A stretch of 64,000 nt of DNA, from NCBI RefSeq assembly GCF_014649375.1, contig NZ_BMSX01000014.1:124001-188000 (forward strand). Direction: 5' to 3'. Positions 1 through 8,330 of the stretch are shown here, one piece after another. The notes under the pieces are model-generated. The model searched no databases and had not been told where the DNA came from. It was given only the letters and a program-made list of their open reading frames with translations. The DNA is from Streptomyces aurantiogriseus. Lineage in GTDB: Bacteria; Actinomycetota; Actinomycetes; Streptomycetales; Streptomycetaceae. Both the position numbers and the translations under genes were made by a program. Position 1 is the stretch's first letter. Each line of letters begins with the position of its first letter.

Positions 1-310
1 CGCGCAGCGGGAGCGTCTGGCGGTTGGCGGGGGTGGAGTGGCCGGTGCCGCGCTGGTCGAGCAGGAGGACGCGGTACTCCTTCAGGGCGCGGCCCAGCCA
101 GGCCTGCCTGCCGACGAACCGGTTGGCGCCGAAGCCGGGGCCGCCCTGGAGATAGAGCAGCCACGGAAGGTCCTGGCCCGCCTTGTCGCTCGCGACGACC
201 TCCCGGGCGTAGAGCTCGATCGTCTCGCCGGCCGGGTCGGCGTGGTCGAGGGGCACGGTGAAGTGGCGGTCGGTGAGGACGACGCCGGGCTGGCGGTAGC
301 TGAGGGACAA
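1..310 (-). CDS. Proline iminopeptidase / alpha-beta hydrolase, N-terminal part (runs off left edge)
   Basis: Only the first ~103 residues are present; the gene continues beyond position 1. The reverse strand encodes a beta-rich N-terminus, then LYLQGGPGFGANRF and a LLLDQRGTGHSTP segment. The GGPG oxyanion-hole motif followed by DQRGTG is the hallmark of proline iminopeptidases (S33 family), which remove N-terminal proline from peptides; the catalytic Ser, Asp and His would lie in the missing part. The start is a TTG at 308-310, chosen because GGGAG lies 6 nt upstream and no ATG or GTG occurs in frame nearby. The family is clear from these motifs, but without the catalytic half the exact substrate cannot be judged. 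Confidence 0.8.
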   Translation of the reverse strand, partial: MSLSYRQPGVVLTDRHFTVPLDHADPAGETIELYAREVVASDKAGQDLPWLLYLQGGPGFGANRFVGRQAWLGRALKEYRVLLLDQRGTGHSTPANRQTLPLR

Positions 311-412
311 CAGAGGCTCCCGGGACGATCGGTGTGCGGGCCGCGTCCCAGTTCAGCACATGTCCGGGCGGCACAGGAGCCTGGGGATCATGAACTGCTA
401 CTGAACGGGCGC

Positions 413-1444
413 TCAGCGCGCCGACAGGCTGGAGCGTCGCACCACCAGCTCCGGCTGGAGCACCACGCGCCGGTGCTCGTGCGCCCGCTTCCTGCCGTCG
501 GGCTCCTCCTCGGTCTCCTCCAGGAGCATCTCGGCGGCCAGGGCGCCCATGGTGACGGCGGGCTGGCGGACCGAGGTGAGGGGAACGGCCGCGGCGGCGG
601 CGAACTCGATGTCGTCGTAGCCGACGATCGCGAGGTCGTCGGGGACGTTGATCCCGGCCGCGTACATGGCCTGCAGGACACCGAGGGCGAGCAGGTCGTT
701 GGCGCAGAACACGGCGGTCGGGCGGTCGGCGAGGCCCAGCAGACGGGCACCCGCGTCCCGGCCCGCGGCGACGTCGAGCCGCTCGGTGGGCAGTTCCCGC
801 AGGTGTTCCGGGCCCAGGCCCGCCTCGGCGAGCGCGTTGAGGGCGCCGGTGCGCCGGTCGCGGACCTGGTTGAAGCCGGGCGGGCCGCTGACGTAGGCGA
901 TCGAGCGGTGCCCGGCATCGATGAGGTGGCGTACGGCGAGGGCGCCGCCGGCCACGTCGTCGACGGAGACCGAGCACTCGGTGGTACCCTCCGCGACCCG
1001 GTCGACCAGTACGAAGGGGATGTTGTGCCGGCGGAAGGCGTCGATGTTGCGTCCGGTGGCGTCGGCCGGGGTGAGCAGCACGCCCCGCACCCGCTGCTCG
1101 GCGAAGAGGGAGAGGTACTCGGCCTCCTCCCCGGGGCTCTGGGCGCTGTTGCAGACCATCACGCCGAGGCCGGCCTCGCGCGCGGCCCGCTCGGCGCCGC
1201 GCGCGACGTCGACGAAGAAGGGGTTGCCCATGTCGAGGACGAGCAGGCCCATGATCCGGCTGCGGCCCGCGCGCAGCTGGCGCGCGGACTCGCTGCGGAC
1301 GTAACCGAGCCGGTCTATCGCGGACAGCACACGGGCACGGGTCTCGGAGGCCACCGTGTCCGGGCGGTTGATGACGTTGGACACGGTGCCCACCGACACT
1401 CCGGCGACGCGAGCGACGTCCTTGATACCCACCGACTGGGTCAT
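413..1444 (-). CDS. LacI-family transcriptional regulator, probable rhamnose repressor
   Basis: 343-residue LacI/GalR regulator. The N-terminal helix-turn-helix (about residues 6-25, IKDVARVAGVSVGTVSNVI) and hinge are followed by a periplasmic-binding-protein-like effector domain ending near residue 330. It is the last gene of the leftward rhamnose operon, 79 bp after the BNR gene, with a good ribosome site (GGAGG) in front of the ATG. Its position and family make it the candidate repressor for the two TGAAA-NN-TTTCA palindromes at 8072-8083 and 8238-8249, with rhamnose or a phosphorylated intermediate as likely inducer. The assignment to those sites is inference from location; the family call is firm. 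Confidence 0.9.
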   Translation of the reverse strand: MTQSVGIKDVARVAGVSVGTVSNVINRPDTVASETRARVLSAIDRLGYVRSESARQLRAGRSRIMGLLVLDMGNPFFVDVARGAERAAREAGLGVMVCNSAQSPGEEAEYLSLFAEQRVRGVLLTPADATGRNIDAFRRHNIPFVLVDRVAEGTTECSVSVDDVAGGALAVRHLIDAGHRSIAYVSGPPGFNQVRDRRTGALNALAEAGLGPEHLRELPTERLDVAAGRDAGARLLGLADRPTAVFCANDLLALGVLQAMYAAGINVPDDLAIVGYDDIEFAAAAAVPLTSVRQPAVTMGALAAEMLLEETEEEPDGRKRAHEHRRVVLQPELVVRRSSLSAR

Positions 1445-1523
1445 CGGGCAGGGACCTCCAGGAATACGAGGGGCGGCGGGAAGGCCTTCACATTACCGTC
1501 GGACCGCCCCGGAACAGCGGTGG

Positions 1524-2954
1524 TCAGGCGGGCAGGCGGAAGTTGAGGTTGCGCAGCGCCGAGGGCGTCGTCCCGCTGGACTTCTCCTGGTACATGATCG
1601 ACAGGAAGTTGTCCTGGGCGATGCGCGTCTCGTCGATGACCACCTCGCCGAAGGCGCTGAGCCCGGCGCCGACGCCGTCGTACAGGATCGTCCAGTCCGT
1701 GTATCCGGATGCCTTGGAGGCTCCGGCGATGCGGCAGAAGGGGAAGATCGCGTACGCGTTGTCGTACTTGTCGAGGATCAGCTTGGTGCGCTGGCTGGAG
1801 TTCAGCGGGACCGGTATCTCGGTCTTCTGCCAGGCTCCGGAGGAGTTCTTGCGGACGTGGAAGGCGCGGCCGTTGTTCGTGCGGTCGGTGACGTAGTTGG
1901 TGGTGCACTGGCCGAAGCGGCCGGGGACGTAGCTGATGACGGCGTGCGGCAGGCCGGCCGAGTCGGTGAACTGGCTCTCCTGGTTCATCAGGGAGTGGTC
2001 CGGGTTGAGCGGGTCCACGACCAGCCCGGCGTCGGTGACGGAGACCCTGTCGGAGCCGCCGGTGGTGCCGACGACGGTGCCGGCGTTGTTGCGCCAGGTG
2101 CGGCCGCGGTCGTCGGAGTAGACGTAGCCGGTGTCGTGGTTGGTGATGCCGCCGCTGCTGCACATCACGGCGCCGTTCTGCTCGCGCCAGGTGAAGAAGG
2201 AGTGCAGGCGCCCGTTCTTGTCGTAGTCGATGCCGTGCAGGTACATGTTGCGGGCGGTCGAGGAGCCGTGCTCACTGGTGTAGGTGCCGGTGGAGCTGGT
2301 CCACTCGCCGAGGTTGGTCCAGGACGTGCCGTTGTACTCGGCGAGGGCGTTGCGGCCGTTGCCGGAGATGCCGACGCGGTAGCTCAGCTGCAGCTTGCCG
2401 TCGGGGGTCGAGATGAACTGCGGGTAGGTGAACTGCGAGGTGAGCGCGAGCCCGTCGAGGGTGGACTGGGGGGCGCCGAAGCGGCTCGCGGTCCAGCTCA
2501 GTCCGGCCGGGTTGTCCATCAGCCCGGCCACCGACTTCACATAGGTGAAGCCGTCGCTGTGGGAGTCCATGTTGAGGTGGAGGCGGCCGTCGACCTTGGA
2601 AATGCCCATGGAGATGACGTTGTGGGAGTCGTTGTAGCGGAGCGTGTGGCCGACCTTGACGGTCGACCAGGTGCTCGAGCCGAGGACGCGGCGACCCACG
2701 ACGGCGTTGCGGTCGGCGGTGTACCAGACGGCGTACTGGTAGCCCTTGTAGCTCAGCAGGCCGTTCTTCTGGAAGGCGTTGTTGTTGACCAGGCCGTCGT
2801 ACGACACGAAGTAGATGGCCTGCGTGTCGAGTGTGGTGGTGCCGGTCAGGGTGAGCGACGGGCCGGGGTCGGCGGCGCGGGCGGTGCCGGAGGCGAGGGC
2901 GGGGGTCATCACGGCTCCTGCGAGGGCGGCGCCCAGCAGCGTACGTCTCTTCAT
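1524..2954 (-). CDS. Secreted BNR-repeat (BNR_4-type) beta-propeller protein, candidate rhamnose-releasing polysaccharide lyase
   Basis: 476 residues with a Tat-like signal peptide (KRRTLLGAALAGAV, cleavage near ARA at 25-27). The mature part is rich in Trp, Tyr and Asn with repeated Asp-box-like stretches (YSDDRGRTW near residue 270), typical of a BNR_4 beta-propeller. It has no sialidase-type RIP motif that I can see. Established knowledge: BNR_4-type propellers include polysaccharide lyases acting on rhamnose-glucuronate bonds (ulvan lyases and the fungal rhamnose-glucuronate lyase family). Inference: its place 49 bp behind rhaM inside a rhamnose uptake operon suggests it frees rhamnose from a plant or algal glycan outside the cell. 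A glycosidase or binding-only role is also possible. Confidence 0.75.
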   Translation of the reverse strand: MKRRTLLGAALAGAVMTPALASGTARAADPGPSLTLTGTTTLDTQAIYFVSYDGLVNNNAFQKNGLLSYKGYQYAVWYTADRNAVVGRRVLGSSTWSTVKVGHTLRYNDSHNVISMGISKVDGRLHLNMDSHSDGFTYVKSVAGLMDNPAGLSWTASRFGAPQSTLDGLALTSQFTYPQFISTPDGKLQLSYRVGISGNGRNALAEYNGTSWTNLGEWTSSTGTYTSEHGSSTARNMYLHGIDYDKNGRLHSFFTWREQNGAVMCSSGGITNHDTGYVYSDDRGRTWRNNAGTVVGTTGGSDRVSVTDAGLVVDPLNPDHSLMNQESQFTDSAGLPHAVISYVPGRFGQCTTNYVTDRTNNGRAFHVRKNSSGAWQKTEIPVPLNSSQRTKLILDKYDNAYAIFPFCRIAGASKASGYTDWTILYDGVGAGLSAFGEVVIDETRIAQDNFLSIMYQEKSSGTTPSALRNLNFRLPA

Positions 2955-3003
2955 CTCGGGGACTCCGTTGTCGAGCGAGGTGCGGGAGGGGACGAGCGGG
3001 GTC

Positions 3004-3324
3004 TCAGGCGAGGTGGAACACCTCGGTGAGCGGCTTCATCGCCTCGTCGGGGCGGGACCCGTCGAGGGACTCGAAGAAGGGGGCCATCTCGGCCTGCCAG
3101 CGGGCGTTGACCTCGGTGGCCTCCATGCCGGCGAGGGCGGCCTCGAAGTCCTCGGTCTCCAGGTAGCCGACGAGCAGGCCGTCGTCTCTGAGAAAGAGCG
3201 AGTAGTTGTGCCAGCCGGTGGCCGAGAGAGCTTCGAGCATCTCCGGCCACACGGCGGCGTGGCGTTCGCGGTACTCGGCGATCCGGTCCTCGCGGACCTT
3301 GAGGAGGAAACAGACGCGCTGCAT
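3004..3324 (-). CDS. rhaM: L-rhamnose mutarotase
   Basis: 106-residue protein starting MQRVCFLLKVREDRIAEY. It matches the small dimeric alpha/beta-barrel L-rhamnose mutarotases (RhaM/RhaU/YiiL) in length (~104) and in its motifs: RHAAVWPEML near residues 21-30, GWHNYSLFL at 37-45 and the C-terminal PLTEVFHL. The enzyme interconverts alpha- and beta-L-rhamnopyranose so that the isomerase receives its preferred anomer. The ATG at 3322-3324 was chosen because the family begins here and GGGAGCGG lies upstream; the reading frame itself continues further up, inside rhaS. It sits 17 bp behind rhaS and is clearly part of the same transcript. Confidence 0.93.
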   Translation of the reverse strand: MQRVCFLLKVREDRIAEYRERHAAVWPEMLEALSATGWHNYSLFLRDDGLLVGYLETEDFEAALAGMEATEVNARWQAEMAPFFESLDGSRPDEAMKPLTEVFHLA

Positions 3325-3341
3325 GAAGTACCGCTCCCGCA

Positions 3342-4424
3342 CTAGAAGTTGAACTGGTCGATGTTCTTGGCGTCGAACACGGTCGGCTTGCCGAGGCTGA
3401 TCACGCCGTCCTTGCCGATGGTGTAGCTGGTGCCGCCGGCCTTGAAGGTCTCGCCCTCCTTGCCGGTGATCTGGCCGGAGACCAGGGCGACGGCGGTCTG
3501 CGCGGCCAGGGCGCCGAGCTTCGCCGGGTCCCACAGCTCGAACGCGTCGACGGTGCCGTTCTTGACGTACTTGCGCATGTCGTTGGGGGTGCCGAGGCCG
3601 GTCAGCTTGACCTTGCCCTTGTACTTCGAGCCCGACAGGTACTGGGCGGCGGCCTTGATGCCGACGGTGGTCGGGGAGATGATCCCCTTCAGGTTCGGGT
3701 ACTCCTGGAGCAGGCCCTGGGTCTGCTGGAAGGACTGCTGGGCGTCGTCGTTGCCGTACGCGACCTTGACGAGCTTGATGTCCTTGTACTTGGGGTCCTT
3801 CAGCTCGTCCTTCATGAAGTCGATCCAGATGTTCTGGTTCGTCGCGGTCTGCGCGGCGGACAGGATCGCGATCTCGCCCTTGTAGCCGATCTGCTCGGCG
3901 AGCAGCTGCACCTCGGTGCGGCCCAGGTCCTCGGCGGAGGCCTGCGAGACGAAGGCGTTGCGGCACTCGGGGTTGGTGTCGGAGTCGTAGGTGACGACCT
4001 TGATGTCGTTGCTCATGGCCTGCTTGAGCGCGGTGCACAGGGCGCCCGGGTCCTGTGCGGAGACGGCCATCGCGTCGACCTGCTGCTGGGTGAGGGTGTT
4101 GACGTACGACACCTGCCCGGAGGTGTCGGTGGCGCTGGACGGGCCGACCTCCTTGTAGCTGGAGCCCAGCTCCTTCAGGGCCGCCTCGCCGCCCTTGTCG
4201 GCGGAGGTGAAGTACGGGTTGTTGACCTGCTTGGGCAGGAAGCCGACGGTCAGGCCCTTCTTGGTGGCCGCGTTCGGGTCGGCCTTGCCGCCCGCGGCGG
4301 CCGCGCCCGTGCTCTCGTTCTTCACGTCCTCCTTCGTGGTGCCGCCGCAGGCGGTGGCGGCGAGGGCGAGGGAGGTGACGGCCGCGAGGGCCGCGCAGGC
4401 ACGACGGAGGGATGACTTGCGCAT
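3342..4424 (-). CDS. rhaS: Rhamnose ABC transporter substrate-binding lipoprotein
   Basis: 360 residues with a lipoprotein signal peptide: basic start MRKSSLRRA, hydrophobic core and lipobox LAATAC, so Cys26 should be lipidated and the protein anchored on the outer face of the membrane. The mature part is a type-I periplasmic-binding fold (GLTVGFLPKQVNNPYFTS near residue 57) as in the ribose/RhaS families. It captures L-rhamnose and delivers it to RhaP/RhaQ. Its place after the two permease genes and before the mutarotase supports rhamnose rather than another sugar. Gap to the upstream permease is 33 bp. Annotated alternatives would be a generic autoinducer-2 or ribose-binding protein, which the context argues against. 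Confidence 0.92.
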   Translation of the reverse strand: MRKSSLRRACAALAAVTSLALAATACGGTTKEDVKNESTGAAAAGGKADPNAATKKGLTVGFLPKQVNNPYFTSADKGGEAALKELGSSYKEVGPSSATDTSGQVSYVNTLTQQQVDAMAVSAQDPGALCTALKQAMSNDIKVVTYDSDTNPECRNAFVSQASAEDLGRTEVQLLAEQIGYKGEIAILSAAQTATNQNIWIDFMKDELKDPKYKDIKLVKVAYGNDDAQQSFQQTQGLLQEYPNLKGIISPTTVGIKAAAQYLSGSKYKGKVKLTGLGTPNDMRKYVKNGTVDAFELWDPAKLGALAAQTAVALVSGQITGKEGETFKAGGTSYTIGKDGVISLGKPTVFDAKNIDQFNF

Positions 4425-4457
4425 GGCGGGTCCTTTACGAGGGTGAGCGGGGCGGTG

Positions 4458-5468
4458 TTACGAGGTGGGCGTGGGTGCCTTGGACACCGGCGCTGAGGCG
4501 GCTGTGCGCCCGGCCCTCGCGACGGAGATCTGGCGCGCGACCCGGGGGCCGAGCACGGAGACGACGAGCAGGACGCCGGTGACGACGATCTGCGACTGGG
4601 CGGAGACGTCCTGGAGGCTCATCACGTTCTGCAGCGCGCCCAGCAGGAAGACTCCCGCGATCGCGCCGCCGAGCGTGCCCTTGCCGCCGTCGAAGTCGAT
4701 GCCGCCGAGCAACACAGCGGCGATGACGGAGAGTTCGAGCCCGGTGGCGTTGTCGTAGCGGGCACTGGCGTAGTGCAGGGCCCAGAAGATGCCGGTGAGG
4801 GAGGCCATCAGGCCGGTCAGCGTGAACAGGATCAGCTTCTGCCGCTTGACCCGGATGCCGGCGAACCGGGCGGCCTCCTCGCTGGCGCCGATCGCGAACA
4901 GCGACCGTCCGAACGGGGTGGCGTGCAGGGCGACCACGGCGATCGCCAGCAGGACCAGGAAGGGCAGGAAGGCCTGCGGGACGAACGTGTCGCCGATGCG
5001 GCCGGCGGCGAAGTCCAGGTACTGCGTGGGGAAGTCGGTCACGGCGTCCGAGCCGAGCACGATCTGCGCGATGCCCCGGTAGGCGGCGAGCGTGCCGATG
5101 GTGACGGCGAGGGACGGCAGCCCGAGCCGGGTCACCAGCAGACCGTTGATCAGCCCGCAGACGACCCCGAGGAGCAGGCAGATCGGGATGATCGCCTCGA
5201 TGGTCATGCCCTGGTTCCACAGGGCGCCCATCACCGCGCCGGACAGGCCGGCCGTGGAGGCGACCGACATGTCGATCTCGCCGGAGACCACGAGCAGGGT
5301 CATGGGCAGGGCGATCAGCGCGATCGGCAGGGTGTTGCCGATCAGGAACGACAGGTTGAGGGCGTTGCTGAAGCCGTCGACGGTGGAGAAGGACAGCAGC
5401 AACAGGACGATCAGGAGGGCGCCGACGACCGTGTCCCAGCGGATCGCGCGGCTGAGGGACTCAGGCAT
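4458..5468 (-). CDS. rhaQ: Rhamnose ABC transporter permease (second)
   Basis: 336-residue integral membrane protein of the ribose/xylose/rhamnose ABC permease family (BPD_transp_2), with about eight to ten hydrophobic helices and the family motif GEIDMSVAST near residue 66 (a conserved acidic loop in these permeases), plus GGIDFDGGKGTLGGA near 252. It forms the membrane channel together with RhaP. Its start overlaps the end of rhaP by 8 bp, which indicates translational coupling. P and Q are named by order (T-P-Q) as in the rhizobial rhamnose operon; the two permeases are paralogues and the letters could be exchanged. Confidence 0.88.
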   Translation of the reverse strand: MPESLSRAIRWDTVVGALLIVLLLLSFSTVDGFSNALNLSFLIGNTLPIALIALPMTLLVVSGEIDMSVASTAGLSGAVMGALWNQGMTIEAIIPICLLLGVVCGLINGLLVTRLGLPSLAVTIGTLAAYRGIAQIVLGSDAVTDFPTQYLDFAAGRIGDTFVPQAFLPFLVLLAIAVVALHATPFGRSLFAIGASEEAARFAGIRVKRQKLILFTLTGLMASLTGIFWALHYASARYDNATGLELSVIAAVLLGGIDFDGGKGTLGGAIAGVFLLGALQNVMSLQDVSAQSQIVVTGVLLVVSVLGPRVARQISVARAGRTAASAPVSKAPTPTS

Positions 5469-6501
5469 GGCGGGCGTTCCTCTTCTTCAGTGCGGAGGCC
5501 ACGCGCAGCGCGACGATCCGGTCGACCGCGATGGCGAGGATGAGCAGGGTGCCGTTGATGGCCATCACCCACACGGAGCTGACGCCGAGGGCGGGCAGCA
5601 CGCTGTTGATGGAGGTCAGCAGCAGCGCGCCGAGGGCCGCGCCGTAGACGCTGCCGGAGCCGCCGGTGAAGACCACACCGCCGACGACGACCGCGCTGAC
5701 GACGGTGAGTTCGTAGCCGTTGCCGGTGCCGGAGTCGACGTTGCCGAAGCGGGCCAGGTACATGGCTCCCGCGAGGCCGGCGAGGGCGCCGCAGAAGGTG
5801 TACGCGGCGAGAATCCGCTTGCGGACGGGGATGCCGGCGAGGCGGGCGGCCTCCGGGTTGGAGCCGAGCGCGTACAGTTCGCGGCCGCTGCCGAAGTGCT
5901 TGAGGTAGTAGGCGGTGGCCACCAGCACGGCGAGGGCGATCAGGGCCAGGTACGGCACGGCGGAGATGCCGCCGGAGCCGAAGTCCACGAAGCCGCCGGG
6001 CAGGTCGGCCGCGGTGATCTGGCGGGAGCCGACCCAGATGGAGTCGATGCCGCGGATGATGTACATCGTGCCGAGGGTGACGACCAGGGCCGGCACCTGA
6101 CCGAGGCTGACGAGCAGGCCGTTCAGCAGTCCGAAGCCGATGCCGAGCAGGACCGCCAGGGCGATGGCGACGATCGGGTTGCCGCCGTCCTGGAGGTAGA
6201 TGCCGGCGGCGAAGGCGGTGATGCCGAGGGTGGAGCCGACGGACAGGTCGACGTTCCTCGTGATCACCACCAGGGACTGGCCGGTGGCGACCAGCACCAG
6301 GATCGTCGCGTTGAGCAGCAGGTCCTTGATGCCCTGCTCGGACAGGAACTCGCTGTTGCCGGCCTGGGTGACGGCGATCATCACCAGGAAGACGACCAGG
6401 ATGGCGAGCTCGCGCATCTTGAAGACGCGGTCGACCAGCCGGGTGCCGCTGGACTTGGGCACCTCTGCGGCGGGGGCTTGGTTCGGGGTGATCACCGTCA
6501 T
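5461..6501 (-). CDS. rhaP: Rhamnose ABC transporter permease (first)
   Basis: 346 residues beginning MTVITPNQAPAAEVP. A short cytoplasmic N-terminus is followed by about eight to ten membrane helices and the same permease landmarks as its neighbour: RNVDLSVGSTLGI near residue 86 and GGVVFTGGSGSVYGA near 277. The ATG at 6499-6501 was chosen because its ATGA overlaps the stop of the ATPase gene, typical of coupled subunits of one transporter; the open frame extends further upstream but only as shadow coding inside rhaT. Together with rhaQ it should make the heterodimeric membrane domain of the rhamnose importer. Confidence 0.9.
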   Translation of the reverse strand: MTVITPNQAPAAEVPKSSGTRLVDRVFKMRELAILVVFLVMIAVTQAGNSEFLSEQGIKDLLLNATILVLVATGQSLVVITRNVDLSVGSTLGITAFAAGIYLQDGGNPIVAIALAVLLGIGFGLLNGLLVSLGQVPALVVTLGTMYIIRGIDSIWVGSRQITAADLPGGFVDFGSGGISAVPYLALIALAVLVATAYYLKHFGSGRELYALGSNPEAARLAGIPVRKRILAAYTFCGALAGLAGAMYLARFGNVDSGTGNGYELTVVSAVVVGGVVFTGGSGSVYGAALGALLLTSINSVLPALGVSSVWVMAINGTLLILAIAVDRIVALRVASALKKRNARHA

Positions 6502-8015
6502 GCGGCGGCCCTCCCCGTGGCTGCGGCCATCACGGTTTCCTCGGTGGCGTCGGAGCGGGGGATCTCGGCGGTGAGCCGGCCCTCGTGCATCACCAGCACG
6601 CGGTCGGCCATGCCGAGGACCTCGGGCAGGTCGGAGGAGATCATCAGGACGGCCACACCGTCGGCGGCCAGCTGCGACAGCAGCCGGTGGACCTCGGCCT
6701 TGGTGCCGACGTCGATGCCGCGCGTGGGCTCGTCGACGATGAGCACCTTCGGGCCGGTGGCCAGCCACTTGGCGAGGACGACCTTCTGCTGGTTGCCGCC
6801 GGAGAGCGTGTTGACGGTGTCGGCGATCCGGGCGTACTTCACCTGGAGCTTGACCGCCCAGTCGAGCGAGCGGCTGCGTTCGGCGCCGCGGTCCATCAGG
6901 CCGGCCTTCACGGTCGTACGAAGCCCGGTGAGGCCGATGTTGCGCTCGATGGACATGTCCATCACCAGGCCCTGGGCGCGCCGGTCCTCGGGGACCAGGG
7001 CGAGCCCGGCGGCCATCGCGGTGGAGGGGGCGCCGTTGATCAGCTTCCGCCCGTCCACCTCGACCTCGCCGGCGTCCCAGCGGTCGATGCCGAAGACGGC
7101 TCGGGCGACCTCGGTGCGGCCGGCGCCGACGAGTCCGGCGAGGCCGACGATCTCACCGCGGCGGACCTCGAAGGAGACGTCGGTGAAGACGCCCTCGCGG
7201 GTCAGCCGGCGGACGCTGAGGGCGACCTCGCCCGGCTCGACCTCCTGCTTCGGGTACAGCTCGTCGAGGTCGCGGCCGACCATACGGCGGACCAGGTCGT
7301 CCTCGGTCATGCCGTCCAGCGGCTCACTGGCGATCCAGGCGCCGTCGCGCAGGGTCGTCACCCGCTGGCAGATCTCGAAGATCTCCTCCAGCCGGTGCGA
7401 GATGAAGAGGACGGCCGCGCCCTGTTCGCGCAGGGTGCGCACGACGTTGAAGAGGCGGGCGACCTCGCTGCCGGTGAGGGCCGCGGTCGGCTCGTCCATG
7501 ATCAGGACCCGGGCGTCGAAGGAGAGGGCCTTGGCGATCTCCACGATCTGCTGGTCGGCGATCGACAGACCGCGCGCCGGGCGGTCGGGGTCGAGGTCGA
7601 CACCCAGGCGCTGCATCAGGGCGGCGGTCGCGTGATGGGTGGCCTTGTGGTCGATGCGGCCGAGGGCCCGCCGGGGCTGGCGGCCCATGAAGATGTTCTC
7701 GGCGATCGACAGGTCCGGGAAGAGCGTGGGCTCCTGGTAGATGACGGCGATGCCGGCGTCACGTGCGTCACCGGGGCCGTGGAAGACGACGGGCTCACCG
7801 TCGAGCAGTACCTGGCCGGCGTCCGGTCGGTGTACCCCGGCGAGCGCCTTGATCAGGGTCGACTTGCCCGCGCCGTTCTCACCGGCGAGGGCGTGCACCT
7901 CGCCGGGGAACAGCTCCAGGGAGACGCCCCGCAGGGCGCGTACGGCGCCGAAGGACTTGGCGACGTCCCTGAGCGCCAGCACCGGGGCCGGTCCCGCGTC
8001 GGACGGGTGGGTCAT
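6498..8015 (-). CDS. rhaT: Rhamnose ABC transporter ATP-binding protein (two ATPase domains)
   Basis: 505 residues with two fused ABC ATPase domains, as usual for CUT2-type sugar importers. Domain 1 has Walker A GENGAGKST at residues 45-53, a degenerate signature LSIADQQ near 148 and Walker B VLIMDEPTAALT near 172. Domain 2 has a degenerate Walker A (GLVGAGRTEV near 294), the signature LSGGNQQK near 408 and VLIVDEPTRGID near 428. Degeneration of one site is normal in this family. First gene of the leftward rhamnose operon; the promoter at 8098-8127 and operator at 8072-8083 lie directly in front of it. Energises rhamnose import through RhaP/RhaQ. Confidence 0.93.
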   Translation of the reverse strand: MTHPSDAGPAPVLALRDVAKSFGAVRALRGVSLELFPGEVHALAGENGAGKSTLIKALAGVHRPDAGQVLLDGEPVVFHGPGDARDAGIAVIYQEPTLFPDLSIAENIFMGRQPRRALGRIDHKATHHATAALMQRLGVDLDPDRPARGLSIADQQIVEIAKALSFDARVLIMDEPTAALTGSEVARLFNVVRTLREQGAAVLFISHRLEEIFEICQRVTTLRDGAWIASEPLDGMTEDDLVRRMVGRDLDELYPKQEVEPGEVALSVRRLTREGVFTDVSFEVRRGEIVGLAGLVGAGRTEVARAVFGIDRWDAGEVEVDGRKLINGAPSTAMAAGLALVPEDRRAQGLVMDMSIERNIGLTGLRTTVKAGLMDRGAERSRSLDWAVKLQVKYARIADTVNTLSGGNQQKVVLAKWLATGPKVLIVDEPTRGIDVGTKAEVHRLLSQLAADGVAVLMISSDLPEVLGMADRVLVMHEGRLTAEIPRSDATEETVMAAATGRAAA

Positions 8016-8071
8016 GGGTGGCTCCTCGACGACGTCGGCGAACTGTTCCCATCGGGAGCGTCACGACGTCG

Positions 8072-8083
8072 TGAAAGGTTTCA
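8072..8083. promoter_or_regulatory. LacI-type operator in front of the leftward rhamnose operon
   Basis: TGAAAGGTTTCA, perfect 5-bp arms around a 2-bp centre. It lies about 8-20 bp past the predicted leftward start site (near 8091) and 57 bp before the rhaT ATG, where a bound repressor would block elongation. It shares the TGAAA/TTTCA arms with the site at 8238-8249. Confidence 0.65.
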
Positions 8084-8097
8084 ACTGGATGGCCGGG

Positions 8098-8127
8098 ACG
8101 TTAGGCATGGCGGCCATGTGACGTCAA
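8098..8127 (-). promoter_or_regulatory. Leftward promoter of the rhaT operon
   Basis: On the reverse strand TTGACG (complement of 8122-8127) and TAACGT (complement of 8098-8103) are 18 bp apart, a good match to the vegetative sigma-HrdB promoter. Transcription should start near 8091, just before the operator at 8072-8083. Confidence 0.6.
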
Positions 8128-8130
8128 TGC

Positions 8131-8161
8131 CTTCGGCTCGAAAAGTTTTCGATAGCCGAAG
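8131..8161. promoter_or_regulatory. 31-bp inverted repeat in the divergent rhamnose promoter region
   Basis: Outer arms CTTCGGC (8131-8137) and GCCGAAG (8155-8161) enclose an inner palindrome TCGAAAA-G-TTTTCGA (8138-8152), with only a 2-bp TA asymmetry. It lies immediately upstream of the leftward -35 box and about 40 bp upstream of the rightward -35 box. Its sequence differs from the two TGAAA operators, so it may bind another regulator. Within 8016-8330 (315 bp) I see only this element, the two promoters and the two operators. Confidence 0.45.
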
Positions 8162-8201
8162 GTCACGCGCCGGTCACGGAAAACGCTCCTGGACAGAGGG
8201 C

Positions 8202-8230
8202 TTGACACGCCCCCGACGGGCTCATAGCTT
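8202..8230 (+). promoter_or_regulatory. Rightward promoter of rhaI
   Basis: TTGACA (8202-8207), 17-bp spacer, TAGCTT (8225-8230): a near-consensus sigma-HrdB promoter. Predicted start site near 8237, next to the operator at 8238-8249. Confidence 0.7.
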
Positions 8231-8237
8231 CCCGTTC

Positions 8238-8249
8238 TGAATCGTTTCA
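8238..8249. promoter_or_regulatory. LacI-type operator at the rhaI start site
   Basis: TGAATCGTTTCA: arms match TGAAA/TTTCA with one mismatch around a central CG, the usual LacI/GalR operator centre. It overlaps the predicted transcription start of rhaI, so repressor binding would directly block initiation. Confidence 0.65.
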
Positions 8250-8330
8250 TCACGAGCTCTTCAAAAGCTCGTCCCCAGCTCGTTGGAAGCTCGTCCGGAG
8301 CCGTCCGGACCGATGTCACAGGAGCCCGAA

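Noticed and set aside
5092..7635. Very long open frame on the + strand opposite the rhamnose permease and ATPase genes
   Set aside because: It lies antisense to well-supported rhaQ, rhaP and rhaT and has low-complexity Asp/Gly/His-rich composition; high GC content keeps such frames open by chance.
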